Origin: an uncultured Bacteroidota bacterium
GTDB taxonomy: Bacteria; Bacteroidota; Bacteroidia; Flavobacteriales; Flavobacteriaceae
Length of the DNA stretch: 64,000 nt
Direction: 5' to 3'
Assembly: GCA_902516925.1 (NCBI GenBank)
Contig: CABYAF010000002.1
Span: 46,824 to 110,823, forward strand
The notes under the pieces were generated by a model. It did not search any database. It was not told where the DNA came from and saw nothing but the letters and a program-made list of their open reading frames with translations. The translations under genes and the position numbers were made by a program. Below are positions 10,027-18,911 of this stretch, piece after piece (the stretch's first letter is position 1; each line of letters starts with the position of its first letter).

Positions 10027-10946
10027 ATCTTCCTTTTAAAATTCAACCTAGTCCTCAAGCTTTCAAAGCATCACTCTTAATACATATAATAACTATTATA
10101 CTGTATATCTCATTTTTCGGAAACTTCTCCTTAAGTCATTCAGGATATTTTGCTTTAAGCTTTCTTATTGTTAGTGTAGTGTTGGAAAACTTTTTAATTA
10201 GTTTCAAGAAAAAAGAAGAACAGAGAAGCTCAGAAATTAATGTTTTAAAGGACCAAGAAAATTATCGAAGAGAGTTTTTAGGAAATGTTTCTCATGAGTT
10301 AAAAACACCATTATTTACAATTCAGGGTTATATACTGACACTAATCGAAGGAGCTATGAAAGATAAGAAAGTAAGAAATAAATATTTAAATAGAACAGCA
10401 AAGGGTGTTGATCGAATAATATCTATTGTAAAGGATTTAGATTTAATAACTCAATTTGAATCAGGTATTAAAACAGTAGATAAATCAAATTTTAATATTT
10501 ACGAAATAATAGATAATATTTTTGACTTAATGGAGTTTGAATCAGAAAAAAATAATACAAAGCTCAGGATTAGAAATGAAAAAAATAACTCTGTAATGGT
10601 TTATGCTGATAAAGAGAGAATCACTCAGGTTTTAACTAATCTAGTTGTGAATTCAATTAAATATGGAAAAGAAAATGGATATACCGAAATAGAAGTAGAT
10701 CATCATGATAAAGACAGAATAATAGTCAAGGTAATTGATGATGGAGAGGGAATAGAAGAAGAACATTTGCCTCGTCTATTTGAAAGGTTTTATAGAATTG
10801 ATAAAACTAGATCAAGAAAAAAGGGTGGCTCAGGACTTGGACTATCAATTGTTAAGCATATAATTGAAGCTCATCAAGAACAGATTTTTGTCAAAAGTAA
10901 AGTTGGAGTAGGAACTGAATTCTCTTTTACTCTTTTAAAGCCATAA
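10023..10946 (+). CDS. Sensor histidine kinase, PhoR-like
   Basis: FLGNVSHELKTPLFTIQGY H-box, N/G boxes (VVNSIKYG, DDGEGIEEEHLPRLFERFYR, GGSGLGLSIVKH); overlaps the response regulator by 4 nt. Confidence 0.95.
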   Translation: MNLPFKIQPSPQAFKASLLIHIITIILYISFFGNFSLSHSGYFALSFLIVSVVLENFLISFKKKEEQRSSEINVLKDQENYRREFLGNVSHELKTPLFTIQGYILTLIEGAMKDKKVRNKYLNRTAKGVDRIISIVKDLDLITQFESGIKTVDKSNFNIYEIIDNIFDLMEFESEKNNTKLRIRNEKNNSVMVYADKERITQVLTNLVVNSIKYGKENGYTEIEVDHHDKDRIIVKVIDDGEGIEEEHLPRLFERFYRIDKTRSRKKGGSGLGLSIVKHIIEAHQEQIFVKSKVGVGTEFSFTLLKP

Positions 10947-10969
10947 ATCATGTTTTAGCATTTTTCTAT

Positions 10970-11287
10970 ATGAGTAAAAATGATTTTTTTCAGAGAGTTT
11001 ATGATGTAGTTAGAACCATTCCTTTTGGAAGAGTAACTACATATGGATTAATTGCGAAAAAATTGGGTACTGCATCTAGTGCAAGAACTGTAGGATGGGC
11101 TCTAAATGCTTGCCATAATGATTCATCAATTCCAGCACACAGAGTTGTAAATAGAAATGGGTTATTATCAGGAAAACATCATTTTAAAGGTCTTGATTTA
11201 ATGAAACAGTTACTTGAGAATGAGGGAATTGAGGTTAATGATGATAAAGTTGTTGACTTTAATATTAAACTTTGGAATCCAAAATAA
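10970..11287 (+). CDS. Alkyltransferase-like (ATL) protein, MGMT family without the active-site cysteine
   Basis: 105 aa; GRVTTYGLIAKKLG...ARTVGWALN, then IPAHRVVNRNG where active MGMT has PCHRV. Confidence 0.88.
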   Translation: MSKNDFFQRVYDVVRTIPFGRVTTYGLIAKKLGTASSARTVGWALNACHNDSSIPAHRVVNRNGLLSGKHHFKGLDLMKQLLENEGIEVNDDKVVDFNIKLWNPK

Positions 11288-11325
11288 TTATATAAATTTT
11301 AAGAATTAAATTTATTACTTACACG

Positions 11326-11333
11326 TATATTTG
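11326..11333 (+). promoter_or_regulatory. Putative -7 box TATATTTG upstream of mrp
   Basis: Exact match to the Bacteroidota -7 consensus TAnnTTTG, 15 nt before the ATG. Confidence 0.5.
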
Positions 11334-11348
11334 TAGTGTAAATTACTT

Positions 11349-12521
11349 ATGGATCTAACAAAGCAAAATATAACAAAAACACTTGAAAAAGTTAATATGT
11401 CTGGTTCTAAGGATGACATAGTTTCTTCTGGAATTCTTAAAAATGTTCAAGTATTTGGAGACCAAGTAGACATTGATATTGTTGTATCTAATCCTGCATT
11501 GCAGGCAAGGAAAAAGCTTGAAGTAGATATTATGAAAATTATCCATGATGATATTTATGAAAAAGCAAAAATTAATGTAAACACCAAAGTTGAATCACCA
11601 AAAGTTGATAAAGAAGAAGGAAATGAGATTGATTCTCCACAGCATCCAAAAATATCTTCGCAGGCAAAAAAAATAAAAGGAGTTGATTCGATTATAGCCA
11701 TATCTTCTGCTAAAGGAGGGGTTGGTAAATCGACTGTAACAATTAATTTGGCTGCTGCACTAGCTAAAAAAGGATGTAAAGTAGGAATCCTAGATGCAGA
11801 TATTTATGGACCATCTGTTCCCACAATGATGGATGTTGAGGGCTACATTCCAAAATCAATTAAAATAAATGATCAATCAAAGATAGAACCTGTTGAAAGT
11901 TACAATGTTAAAATTATGTCTATAGGTTTCTTTACAAAACTTGACCAAGCAGTTGTATGGAGAGGACCAATGGCATCAAAAGCTCTTAACCAAATGATTT
12001 TTGATACTAATTGGGGTGAATTAGACTTTCTGTTTTTAGACTTACCTCCTGGTACAGGTGATATCCATCTAAGTTTAGTTCAATCTCTACCAATTACAGG
12101 ATCAATTATTGTAAGCACACCTCAAAATGTAGCATTAGCTGATGCCAGAAGAGGTATCAAAATGTTTCAACAAGAGAGCATTTCTGTTCCAATCTTAGGT
12201 TTAATTGAAAACATGGCATATTTTAAAGCTGACAATTCTGATACAAAACACTACATATTTGGTGAAGCTGGAGTAAAGTATTTGTCAAAAGATTTGAACA
12301 TTAATTTTTTAGGAGAAATACCAATATTTAAGAGTTTAAGAGAGGCCTCTGACTTTGGAAGGCCTGCTTCACTTCAGGAATCTAGTGATGTCTCAAATAT
12401 TTTTGATGATATTTCAAAAAGTATGGTTGAACAATTATTAATAAGAAATAAAGAATTACCACCCACAAAGATTGTTGAAATTACTAACTTAGTGGGATGT
12501 TCTGCAATTAAAAAGCAATGA
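11349..12521 (+). CDS. mrp: Mrp/NBP35-family Fe-S cluster carrier P-loop ATPase
   Basis: SSAKGGVGKSTVTINLAAALAKKG, DADIYGPSVPTMM, DLPPGTGDIHLSL. Confidence 0.93.
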   Translation: MDLTKQNITKTLEKVNMSGSKDDIVSSGILKNVQVFGDQVDIDIVVSNPALQARKKLEVDIMKIIHDDIYEKAKINVNTKVESPKVDKEEGNEIDSPQHPKISSQAKKIKGVDSIIAISSAKGGVGKSTVTINLAAALAKKGCKVGILDADIYGPSVPTMMDVEGYIPKSIKINDQSKIEPVESYNVKIMSIGFFTKLDQAVVWRGPMASKALNQMIFDTNWGELDFLFLDLPPGTGDIHLSLVQSLPITGSIIVSTPQNVALADARRGIKMFQQESISVPILGLIENMAYFKADNSDTKHYIFGEAGVKYLSKDLNINFLGEIPIFKSLREASDFGRPASLQESSDVSNIFDDISKSMVEQLLIRNKELPPTKIVEITNLVGCSAIKKQ

Positions 12522-12760
12522 GCAAGTTAGAAAATAAAATATTAGATGCGCTTGAAGAGATTAGACCGTTTCTTGTTAAAGATGGTGGTGATATTTCCCT
12601 TGAGTCTATAAAAAATTCTACTGTAAATGTTAAATTACACGGTGCTTGTGCTGACTGCAAAGTCAACCAGATGACTCTTAAAAATGGGGTAGAAACTACA
12701 ATTAAAAAATACGCTCCAGAAATCAAAGAAGTTAAATCTGTATTGCCTCTTTCAAGATGA
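12518..12760 (+). CDS. NifU-like C-terminal domain Fe-S scaffold protein
   Basis: 80 aa; IRPFLVKDGGDISLESI, GACADCKVNQMTLKNGVE (CxxC). Confidence 0.92.
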   Translation: MSKLENKILDALEEIRPFLVKDGGDISLESIKNSTVNVKLHGACADCKVNQMTLKNGVETTIKKYAPEIKEVKSVLPLSR

Positions 12761-13809
12761 TAAAAACAGATATTTTGATAATTGGGGGAGGTCCTACTGG
12801 ACTTTTTACTGTTTTTGAAGCAGGTCTTTTAAAAATGAAATGTCATATACTAGACTCTTTAACTCAGCCAGGGGGTCAGTGTATCGAATTATACCCAAAA
12901 AAACCTATCTATGATATTCCAGGTTACCCAGAGATTATAGCTGGAGACTTAATTGAAAACCTTTTAGAACAGATTAAGCCTTTTGCTCCTTCATATACAC
13001 TTGGCGAAACTGCACTAAACCTTGACAAGGATAATGATGGTTCTTTTAAAGTAACTACCGACAAAGGGACTGAAATTTCAGCTAAAATAATTGCAATAGC
13101 AGGTGGACTTGGAACTTTCACTCCAAGAAAACCAAATATCTCAAATATAACTGACTATGAGGATAAAGGAATTCTATACATGATTAAAGATCCAAATGAG
13201 TTCATTGATAAAACAGTCGTTATAGCAGGAGGAGGTGATTCAGCATTGGACTGGACTATTCATCTTTCAAAAATTGCAAAAAAAGTTATACTCATTCATA
13301 GGAGAAATGAATTTAGAGGTGCTAATGACTCTGTTGCCTCAGTTCAAAAATTAAAAGATCTTGGAAAAATTGATGTTATTACTCCTGCTCAGGTATCAAA
13401 ACTTAATGGAAAGAATAAGCTTGAGTCTATTATTGTAGACATGGATGGAAATGAAAATGAAATCGAAACTGACTATTTTATTCCATTGTTTGGTTTAGTC
13501 CCTAAGTTAGGACCAATAAAGGATTGGGGTTTAAACATTGAAAATAATGCGATAAAAGTTAACAATAGTCTTGACTATCAAACAAATATTGATGGTATTT
13601 ATGCTATTGGAGATGTTAATACATATCCTGGCAAGCTTAAATTAATTTTAAGTGGATTTCATGAAGCTGCAGTTATGTGTCATAGTGCATATTCAAAGTT
13701 AAATCCAGATAAGAAAAATTTACTTAAGTATACAACAGTTAGTGGGATTGAAGGTTTTGATGGTTCAAAAAAAGAAGCAAAAAAATCACAGATTAGTAAG
13801 ATTGATTAA
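12757..13809 (+). CDS. Ferredoxin/flavodoxin-NADP+ reductase (thioredoxin reductase-like)
   Basis: IIGGGPTGLFTVFEAG, QPGGQCIELYPKKPIYDIPGYP, VVIAGGGDSALDW, YAIGDVNTYPGKLKLILSGFHEAA. Confidence 0.92.
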   Translation: MIKTDILIIGGGPTGLFTVFEAGLLKMKCHILDSLTQPGGQCIELYPKKPIYDIPGYPEIIAGDLIENLLEQIKPFAPSYTLGETALNLDKDNDGSFKVTTDKGTEISAKIIAIAGGLGTFTPRKPNISNITDYEDKGILYMIKDPNEFIDKTVVIAGGGDSALDWTIHLSKIAKKVILIHRRNEFRGANDSVASVQKLKDLGKIDVITPAQVSKLNGKNKLESIIVDMDGNENEIETDYFIPLFGLVPKLGPIKDWGLNIENNAIKVNNSLDYQTNIDGIYAIGDVNTYPGKLKLILSGFHEAAVMCHSAYSKLNPDKKNLLKYTTVSGIEGFDGSKKEAKKSQISKID

Positions 13810-15266
13810 ATTTTATTTATAAAATTGTTGAACGGATCTTTATACTCTATACCATTATTAGTTCTTAATATCGATAACTTATTATAACTCTCAAGACCCC
13901 ATAAAATAAATTCAATAAAGAATAATTTATCATCTTTATTCAATTCAGGAATAAACTTTTCAATTAGTTTTTTTGCATCGTCGACTTGATCAAGTAAATC
14001 CTCATATTCTTTATTTTTGAGATTATCATTTATCACAAGTTGCTTGCTAGAGAACCATTTTAAAATTGAGTCATATGGTGTAATCTCATCAGGTTTAGTC
14101 AATTTTTCAATCTTTGGGAAGTATTTATTAAATATTGATTTTACAGCAGATGAAATTAGATTATAAGATACTTGTTCTGCACCCTCTTCTTCTCCCTCAT
14201 AAACTAGTTCTACTTTTCCATTTATTGAGGAAATGACTGAACTGAAATCAGACATTCTTATTGATGTATTTTCTTCATTATTAATTATCATTCGTCTTTC
14301 AGCAGATGAAACTAAGTTTTGTAAACTAGTTATACTCATTCTTGCACTTACTCCACTTTTTCTATCAACAAGATCACTTTCCCTTGCTTCAAAAGATATT
14401 TGCTCAATTATATCTCTTGCAACTTCTGGAATATGAATTTTTGAGCCTAAATCTGAGTTAATCTTTGATTCTTGTTTAGTAATTTTTTTTGCAACTTCAA
14501 TTGATTCTGGATAATGAGTCAATATTTGAGAGCCAACTCTGTCCTTTAAGGGTGTTACAATTGTTCCTCTATTAGTGTAATCTTCTGGATTTGAAGTAAA
14601 AATAAATTGAATATCCAAAGGTAGTCTGACTTTAAAACCTCGAATTTGAATTTCTTTTTCCTCTAGAATCGAAAAAAGTGAAACTTGAATTCTTGGTTGT
14701 AAATCGGGTAATTCATTAAGTACAAAAATACATCTGTGAGCTCTGGGTATTAATCCAAAGTGAATTACTTCTTCGTTAGAATAGGATAATTTAAGATTTG
14801 TTGCTTTTATTGGATCAATATCACCAATTAAATCAGATACTGTTACATCTGGAGTTGCAAGTTTCTCATAAAATCTTTCATTTCTATGGAGCCAATCGAT
14901 TTGCGTTTTGTCTCCATCAGATTTAATCTTTTCTGTAGAGCTTTTAAAAATTGGTTTGAGTGGATCATCATTAGTTTCTGACCCTTTAATTATTGGGATC
15001 CATTCATCTAAAAGATTTACACAAGTCCTTGCCAGTTTGGTTTTTGCTTGACCCCTAAGACCAAGAAGGTTAATACTATGATTTGAAAGGAATGCTCTTT
15101 CCACACTTGGAATTACAGTCTCTTCATATCCAATTAGATCAGAAAATACATTAACCCCTTTTGAGAGGTTATGCCTTAAATTATCAGTAATCTCCTGATT
15201 CAAGGATTTATAACTGTAGTCTGATGATTTTAATTCACCAATTGTTTTGATTTTAGGTTTGTTCAT
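13806..15266 (-). CDS. MoxR/Mg-chelatase (ChlI)-like AAA+ ATPase
   Basis: 486 aa; Walker A GLRGQAKTK, VLNELPDLQPRIQVSLFSILEE, IFTSNPEDYTNRGTIVTPLKDRVG. Confidence 0.88.
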   Translation of the reverse strand: MNKPKIKTIGELKSSDYSYKSLNQEITDNLRHNLSKGVNVFSDLIGYEETVIPSVERAFLSNHSINLLGLRGQAKTKLARTCVNLLDEWIPIIKGSETNDDPLKPIFKSSTEKIKSDGDKTQIDWLHRNERFYEKLATPDVTVSDLIGDIDPIKATNLKLSYSNEEVIHFGLIPRAHRCIFVLNELPDLQPRIQVSLFSILEEKEIQIRGFKVRLPLDIQFIFTSNPEDYTNRGTIVTPLKDRVGSQILTHYPESIEVAKKITKQESKINSDLGSKIHIPEVARDIIEQISFEARESDLVDRKSGVSARMSITSLQNLVSSAERRMIINNEENTSIRMSDFSSVISSINGKVELVYEGEEEGAEQVSYNLISSAVKSIFNKYFPKIEKLTKPDEITPYDSILKWFSSKQLVINDNLKNKEYEDLLDQVDDAKKLIEKFIPELNKDDKLFFIEFILWGLESYNKLSILRTNNGIEYKDPFNNFINKI

Positions 15267-16369
15267 TATCTTAATTTTTGTCTTCTATTTTTATCATAAT
15301 CTTCAAATACCATTTCACTTAAACCATCTAGACCAGTATAAAAAGCCTTTCCATTATTTACTTCTGAGAATTTTTTTACAAATGTTTGTAAGTAGGGATC
15401 ACTAGCAATCATAAATGTTGTAATAGGTATATTATTTTTTTTTGCAACCCGAGCCCTGTTGTAGCACTGATCAAGAATGAAATTATCAAGACCAGCACTA
15501 TTTTTATAAAATCCATCTTTTGTAAACATACAACTTGGCTTACCATCAGTTATCATAAAGATTTGTTTATTGTTATTCTTTTTTCTTCTTAGAATATCAA
15601 ATGCCAGGTCAAGACCTGCTACAGTATTCGTATGATACGGTCCTACTTTTAAATAGGGTAGGTCTTTAATACTTATTGGTTTTGCTTCATCTCCAAAAGA
15701 TAAAATATCAATAGTGTCTTTTGGAAATTTAGTTTTTATGTATTCAACTAAAGCCATAGCAACTTTTTTTGCTGGAGTAATTCTATCCTCGCCATATAAA
15801 ATCATACTGTGACTAATATCAATCATTAGCACAGTACTCATCTGAGAGTTCTGGTTTGAGTCCCAAACTACAATATCTTCTTTCTTAAGTGTTAAATCGT
15901 CTTCGCCAGATGAGATAATAGCATTTCTTAAACTCTCAGTCAATAATATTCTGTCAAGAGGATCTCCATATTCAAAACCTTTCATATTGAGATTATCATC
16001 AGATCCTGATGAAGAAAACTTTGTCCTATGATTTCCTTTTTTTGTCTTTTTCAGCTTACCAAATAGATGCTTCAGTACATGTTTTCTTAGAAGCCTTTCT
16101 GTCTTGGAGCTAATTTTAGTTTTCTCTTCTCCACTTTGTATTTGTTTAGTAATATATCCTTTATTTAAAAGATCATTAATAAAGTCATCAATGGTATAAT
16201 TCTCATCTGTTAGTTGATATTCTTTATCTAACTCTCTTAGCCAATCAATTGCCTCGTCAAAGTCTCCAGAGGTATGAATAATAAGTTCCTTAAAAATATT
16301 AAATAGCTTCTCGAAGGGAGAAAGATTAGGTTCTTTGTAATTAGTAAACTTAAATGCAGATTTTTTCAA
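15266..16369 (-). CDS. VWA (von Willebrand factor A) domain protein, partner of the adjacent MoxR-like ATPase
   Basis: MIDISHSMILYGEDRITPAKKVAMAL (MIDAS DxSxS), ITDGKPS; overlaps the ATPase start. Confidence 0.9.
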   Translation of the reverse strand: MKKSAFKFTNYKEPNLSPFEKLFNIFKELIIHTSGDFDEAIDWLRELDKEYQLTDENYTIDDFINDLLNKGYITKQIQSGEEKTKISSKTERLLRKHVLKHLFGKLKKTKKGNHRTKFSSSGSDDNLNMKGFEYGDPLDRILLTESLRNAIISSGEDDLTLKKEDIVVWDSNQNSQMSTVLMIDISHSMILYGEDRITPAKKVAMALVEYIKTKFPKDTIDILSFGDEAKPISIKDLPYLKVGPYHTNTVAGLDLAFDILRRKKNNNKQIFMITDGKPSCMFTKDGFYKNSAGLDNFILDQCYNRARVAKKNNIPITTFMIASDPYLQTFVKKFSEVNNGKAFYTGLDGLSEMVFEDYDKNRRQKLR

Positions 16370-16465
16370 TTTATCTAAGAAATTAATTTCAATTCAAATT
16401 AAACAAATAAAATTTATCTTAGGGTTTAACTTTACTATATTTAAATGATTTTTAACAATATTTAA

Positions 16466-17539
16466 ATGATTGAAAAGGATTTTGTCAATATTGATAATTT
16501 CTTGTCCGAAGGAATTGTAAAATGGAATTCACCTAGTAATATTGCATTAGTTAAATATTGGGGAAAAAAAGATAATCAAATACCTCAGAATCCATCAATT
16601 AGTTTTACTCTGTCTAAGTCCTTCACAACAACTTCTGTAGAATTTAAACCTAAAAAAAATAAAGTCAATTCTATTGTTTTTGAATTTGATGGTATTAAAG
16701 ATCACGAGTTTGGTCAAAAAATTAAATTATTCATTAGTGACATTGAAAAATATTTTAGCTTTTTAAAAAATCATGATATTAATATAAAATCAGAAAATAA
16801 TTTTCCTCATAGTAGTGGGATTGCCTCATCTGCATCATCAATGTCTGCATTAGCATCATGTTTAGTTGATATTGAAAAGTTAAATTCCAATAAACAAGAT
16901 GATTCATATTATTTAAAAAAGAAATCATTTATAGCTAGGCTTGGTTCTGGAAGTGCATCTAGAAGTATAGAGGGGCCAGTCTCTATTTGGGGTGAATCAA
17001 ATTCTTATCCTGGAAGTTCCAATTTATTTGCAATTAACATCTCAGAAGATATTGATCAGATATTCCAAGAATATCAAAACACAATTCTTGTAATTGATCC
17101 AGGAGTTAAGAAAATATCAAGTTCGATTGGACATAAGTTAATGAATCAAAATCCATTTTCGAAAATAAGGTTCAGTGAGGCAAAAAAAAATATTGCTAGA
17201 CTTAAAGATGTTTTTAAGTCTGGACATTTAGATGAGTTTATAAACATAACAGAGTCAGAGGCTTTAATGATTCACTCTTTGATGTTATCATCAAGCCCAT
17301 ACTTTATTTTAATGAAACCAAATACTTTAGAAGTTATTCAAAGAATCTTAGAATATAGAAGAGAAACTAAAAATCCAGTTTGTTTTACACTTGATGCTGG
17401 CTCAAATGTTCATCTGCTTTATCCTAATAATATTAAAAGTGAAGTAAAAAAGTTTATTGAAGATGAGTTATTAAAATTCTGTAAATCTAAGATGTGTATA
17501 TACGATAGTCTTGGCAGTGGATCAGCAAAAATTATATAA
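16466..17539 (+). CDS. mvaD: Diphosphomevalonate decarboxylase
   Basis: WNSPSNIALVKYWGKKDNQIPQNPSISFTLS, FPHSSGIASSASSMSALA, LDAGSNVHLLYP. Confidence 0.93.
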   Translation: MIEKDFVNIDNFLSEGIVKWNSPSNIALVKYWGKKDNQIPQNPSISFTLSKSFTTTSVEFKPKKNKVNSIVFEFDGIKDHEFGQKIKLFISDIEKYFSFLKNHDINIKSENNFPHSSGIASSASSMSALASCLVDIEKLNSNKQDDSYYLKKKSFIARLGSGSASRSIEGPVSIWGESNSYPGSSNLFAINISEDIDQIFQEYQNTILVIDPGVKKISSSIGHKLMNQNPFSKIRFSEAKKNIARLKDVFKSGHLDEFINITESEALMIHSLMLSSSPYFILMKPNTLEVIQRILEYRRETKNPVCFTLDAGSNVHLLYPNNIKSEVKKFIEDELLKFCKSKMCIYDSLGSGSAKII

Positions 17540-18423
17540 TGGATAGTATCTCTTTTAACTCAAAAATCCTGTTATTTGGCGAGTATGGTATCATGCATGA
17601 TTCAGATGCTTTATCTATTCCCTTCAAAAAATTTAATGGATTTCTTTCTATATCAGATCTTCTATCAGAAGATCAAAAAATATCAAATAGAAATTTAGAA
17701 TCTTTATATGAGTATATTATTCAAGAAGAGTATCTAAATGATATAATTAACTCAGATAATTTAAAAGAGGAAATTGATTCAGGTCTATATTTTGATAGCA
17801 ATATTCCAATTGGAAGTGGGCTTGGGAGTAGTGGAGCTTTAGTCTCTTCAGTTATATCAAGATATTCTAAATTTAATCTAAAATCATTTTCTAATTCAGA
17901 ATTAAAAAAAATCATGTCATTAGTTGAATCAAAATTTCATGGGAATTCCTCTGGGTTTGATCCTGCTGTATCATACTTTAATAAACCAATGCTATATTCA
18001 AATCAAAAAATAAAACCCATTGACAAAATAGCTTTTAAAGATTTTAAAGTATATATAATAGACAGTCAAATAGTATCATCAACAAAAAAAATGATTAAGA
18101 CATTCGAAGATAAAATGAGTGATAGTGAATTTAGATTTTTCTTTAATAGAAAGTTCATTATTAATAATAATCAATGTATTAATCATTTAACAAACATTTC
18201 TGAATTGTTTAGAGACTCAGTTAAAGAACTATCGAAAGACACATTTAATAATTTTCAGGAAATGATCCCTGAAAAAATAAAACATAAATGGAAAGAAGGG
18301 ATAAAAAATGACTCATATTACATGAAACTTTGTGGTTCAGGAGGAGGAGGTTTCTTTCTAGCATATGATTTTGATAATCAAATAAATTCAAGTTTCTCTG
18401 AATTTAAGTTTTATCAGATATGA
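17539..18423 (+). CDS. GHMP kinase, probable mevalonate kinase
   Basis: KILLFGEYGIMHDSDALSIPF, IPIGSGLGSSGALVSSV, KLCGSGGGGFFLAY; directly follows mvaD. Confidence 0.82.
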   Translation: MDSISFNSKILLFGEYGIMHDSDALSIPFKKFNGFLSISDLLSEDQKISNRNLESLYEYIIQEEYLNDIINSDNLKEEIDSGLYFDSNIPIGSGLGSSGALVSSVISRYSKFNLKSFSNSELKKIMSLVESKFHGNSSGFDPAVSYFNKPMLYSNQKIKPIDKIAFKDFKVYIIDSQIVSSTKKMIKTFEDKMSDSEFRFFFNRKFIINNNQCINHLTNISELFRDSVKELSKDTFNNFQEMIPEKIKHKWKEGIKNDSYYMKLCGSGGGGFFLAYDFDNQINSSFSEFKFYQI

Positions 18424-18911
18424 CCGATATGAGTAAAGTCATAATTTTATTTGGTGTAAGTGGTTGTGGTAAATCTTTAATTGGGAAAAAACTGTCTTTA
18501 GATTTAAAATTCAAATTTATTGAGGGAGATGATTTACACTCAAATGAAAATATTGAAAAAATGAATAATAATATTCCATTAAATGATAATGATAGAGAGA
18601 TATGGATTAAAGATATAAATACTGAGATAAATAGATTAAAGAACGAAAATGTTGTAGTTGCTTGTTCTGCTTTAAAAGAGGCCTACAGACAAGCACTGAT
18701 AAATGGAGTTGATGGAGACATAGATTGGTTCTGTCTTAAGGGAACCTTTGATTTAATAAAGAAGAGACTTGATAGCAGAGAAGATCATTTTTTTAAGTCA
18801 GATTTACTTGATTCTCAGTTTAATATAATTGAATATCCTGATTATTGTAAATTTATTGATATCACTCAAAGGCCTGATATTATTGTTGAAAAAATTAAAT
18901 CTGAACTATAA
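18420..18911 (+). CDS. gntK: Gluconokinase
   Basis: 163 aa; FGVSGCGKSLIGKKLS, EGDDLHSNENIEKMNNNIPLNDNDREIW, ACSALKEAYRQ. Confidence 0.92.
   Translation: MTDMSKVIILFGVSGCGKSLIGKKLSLDLKFKFIEGDDLHSNENIEKMNNNIPLNDNDREIWIKDINTEINRLKNENVVVACSALKEAYRQALINGVDGDIDWFCLKGTFDLIKKRLDSREDHFFKSDLLDSQFNIIEYPDYCKFIDITQRPDIIVEKIKSEL

Noticed and set aside
9645-10058. 137-aa minus-strand ORF opposite the response regulator
   Set aside because: Antisense shadow ORF of a well-supported gene.
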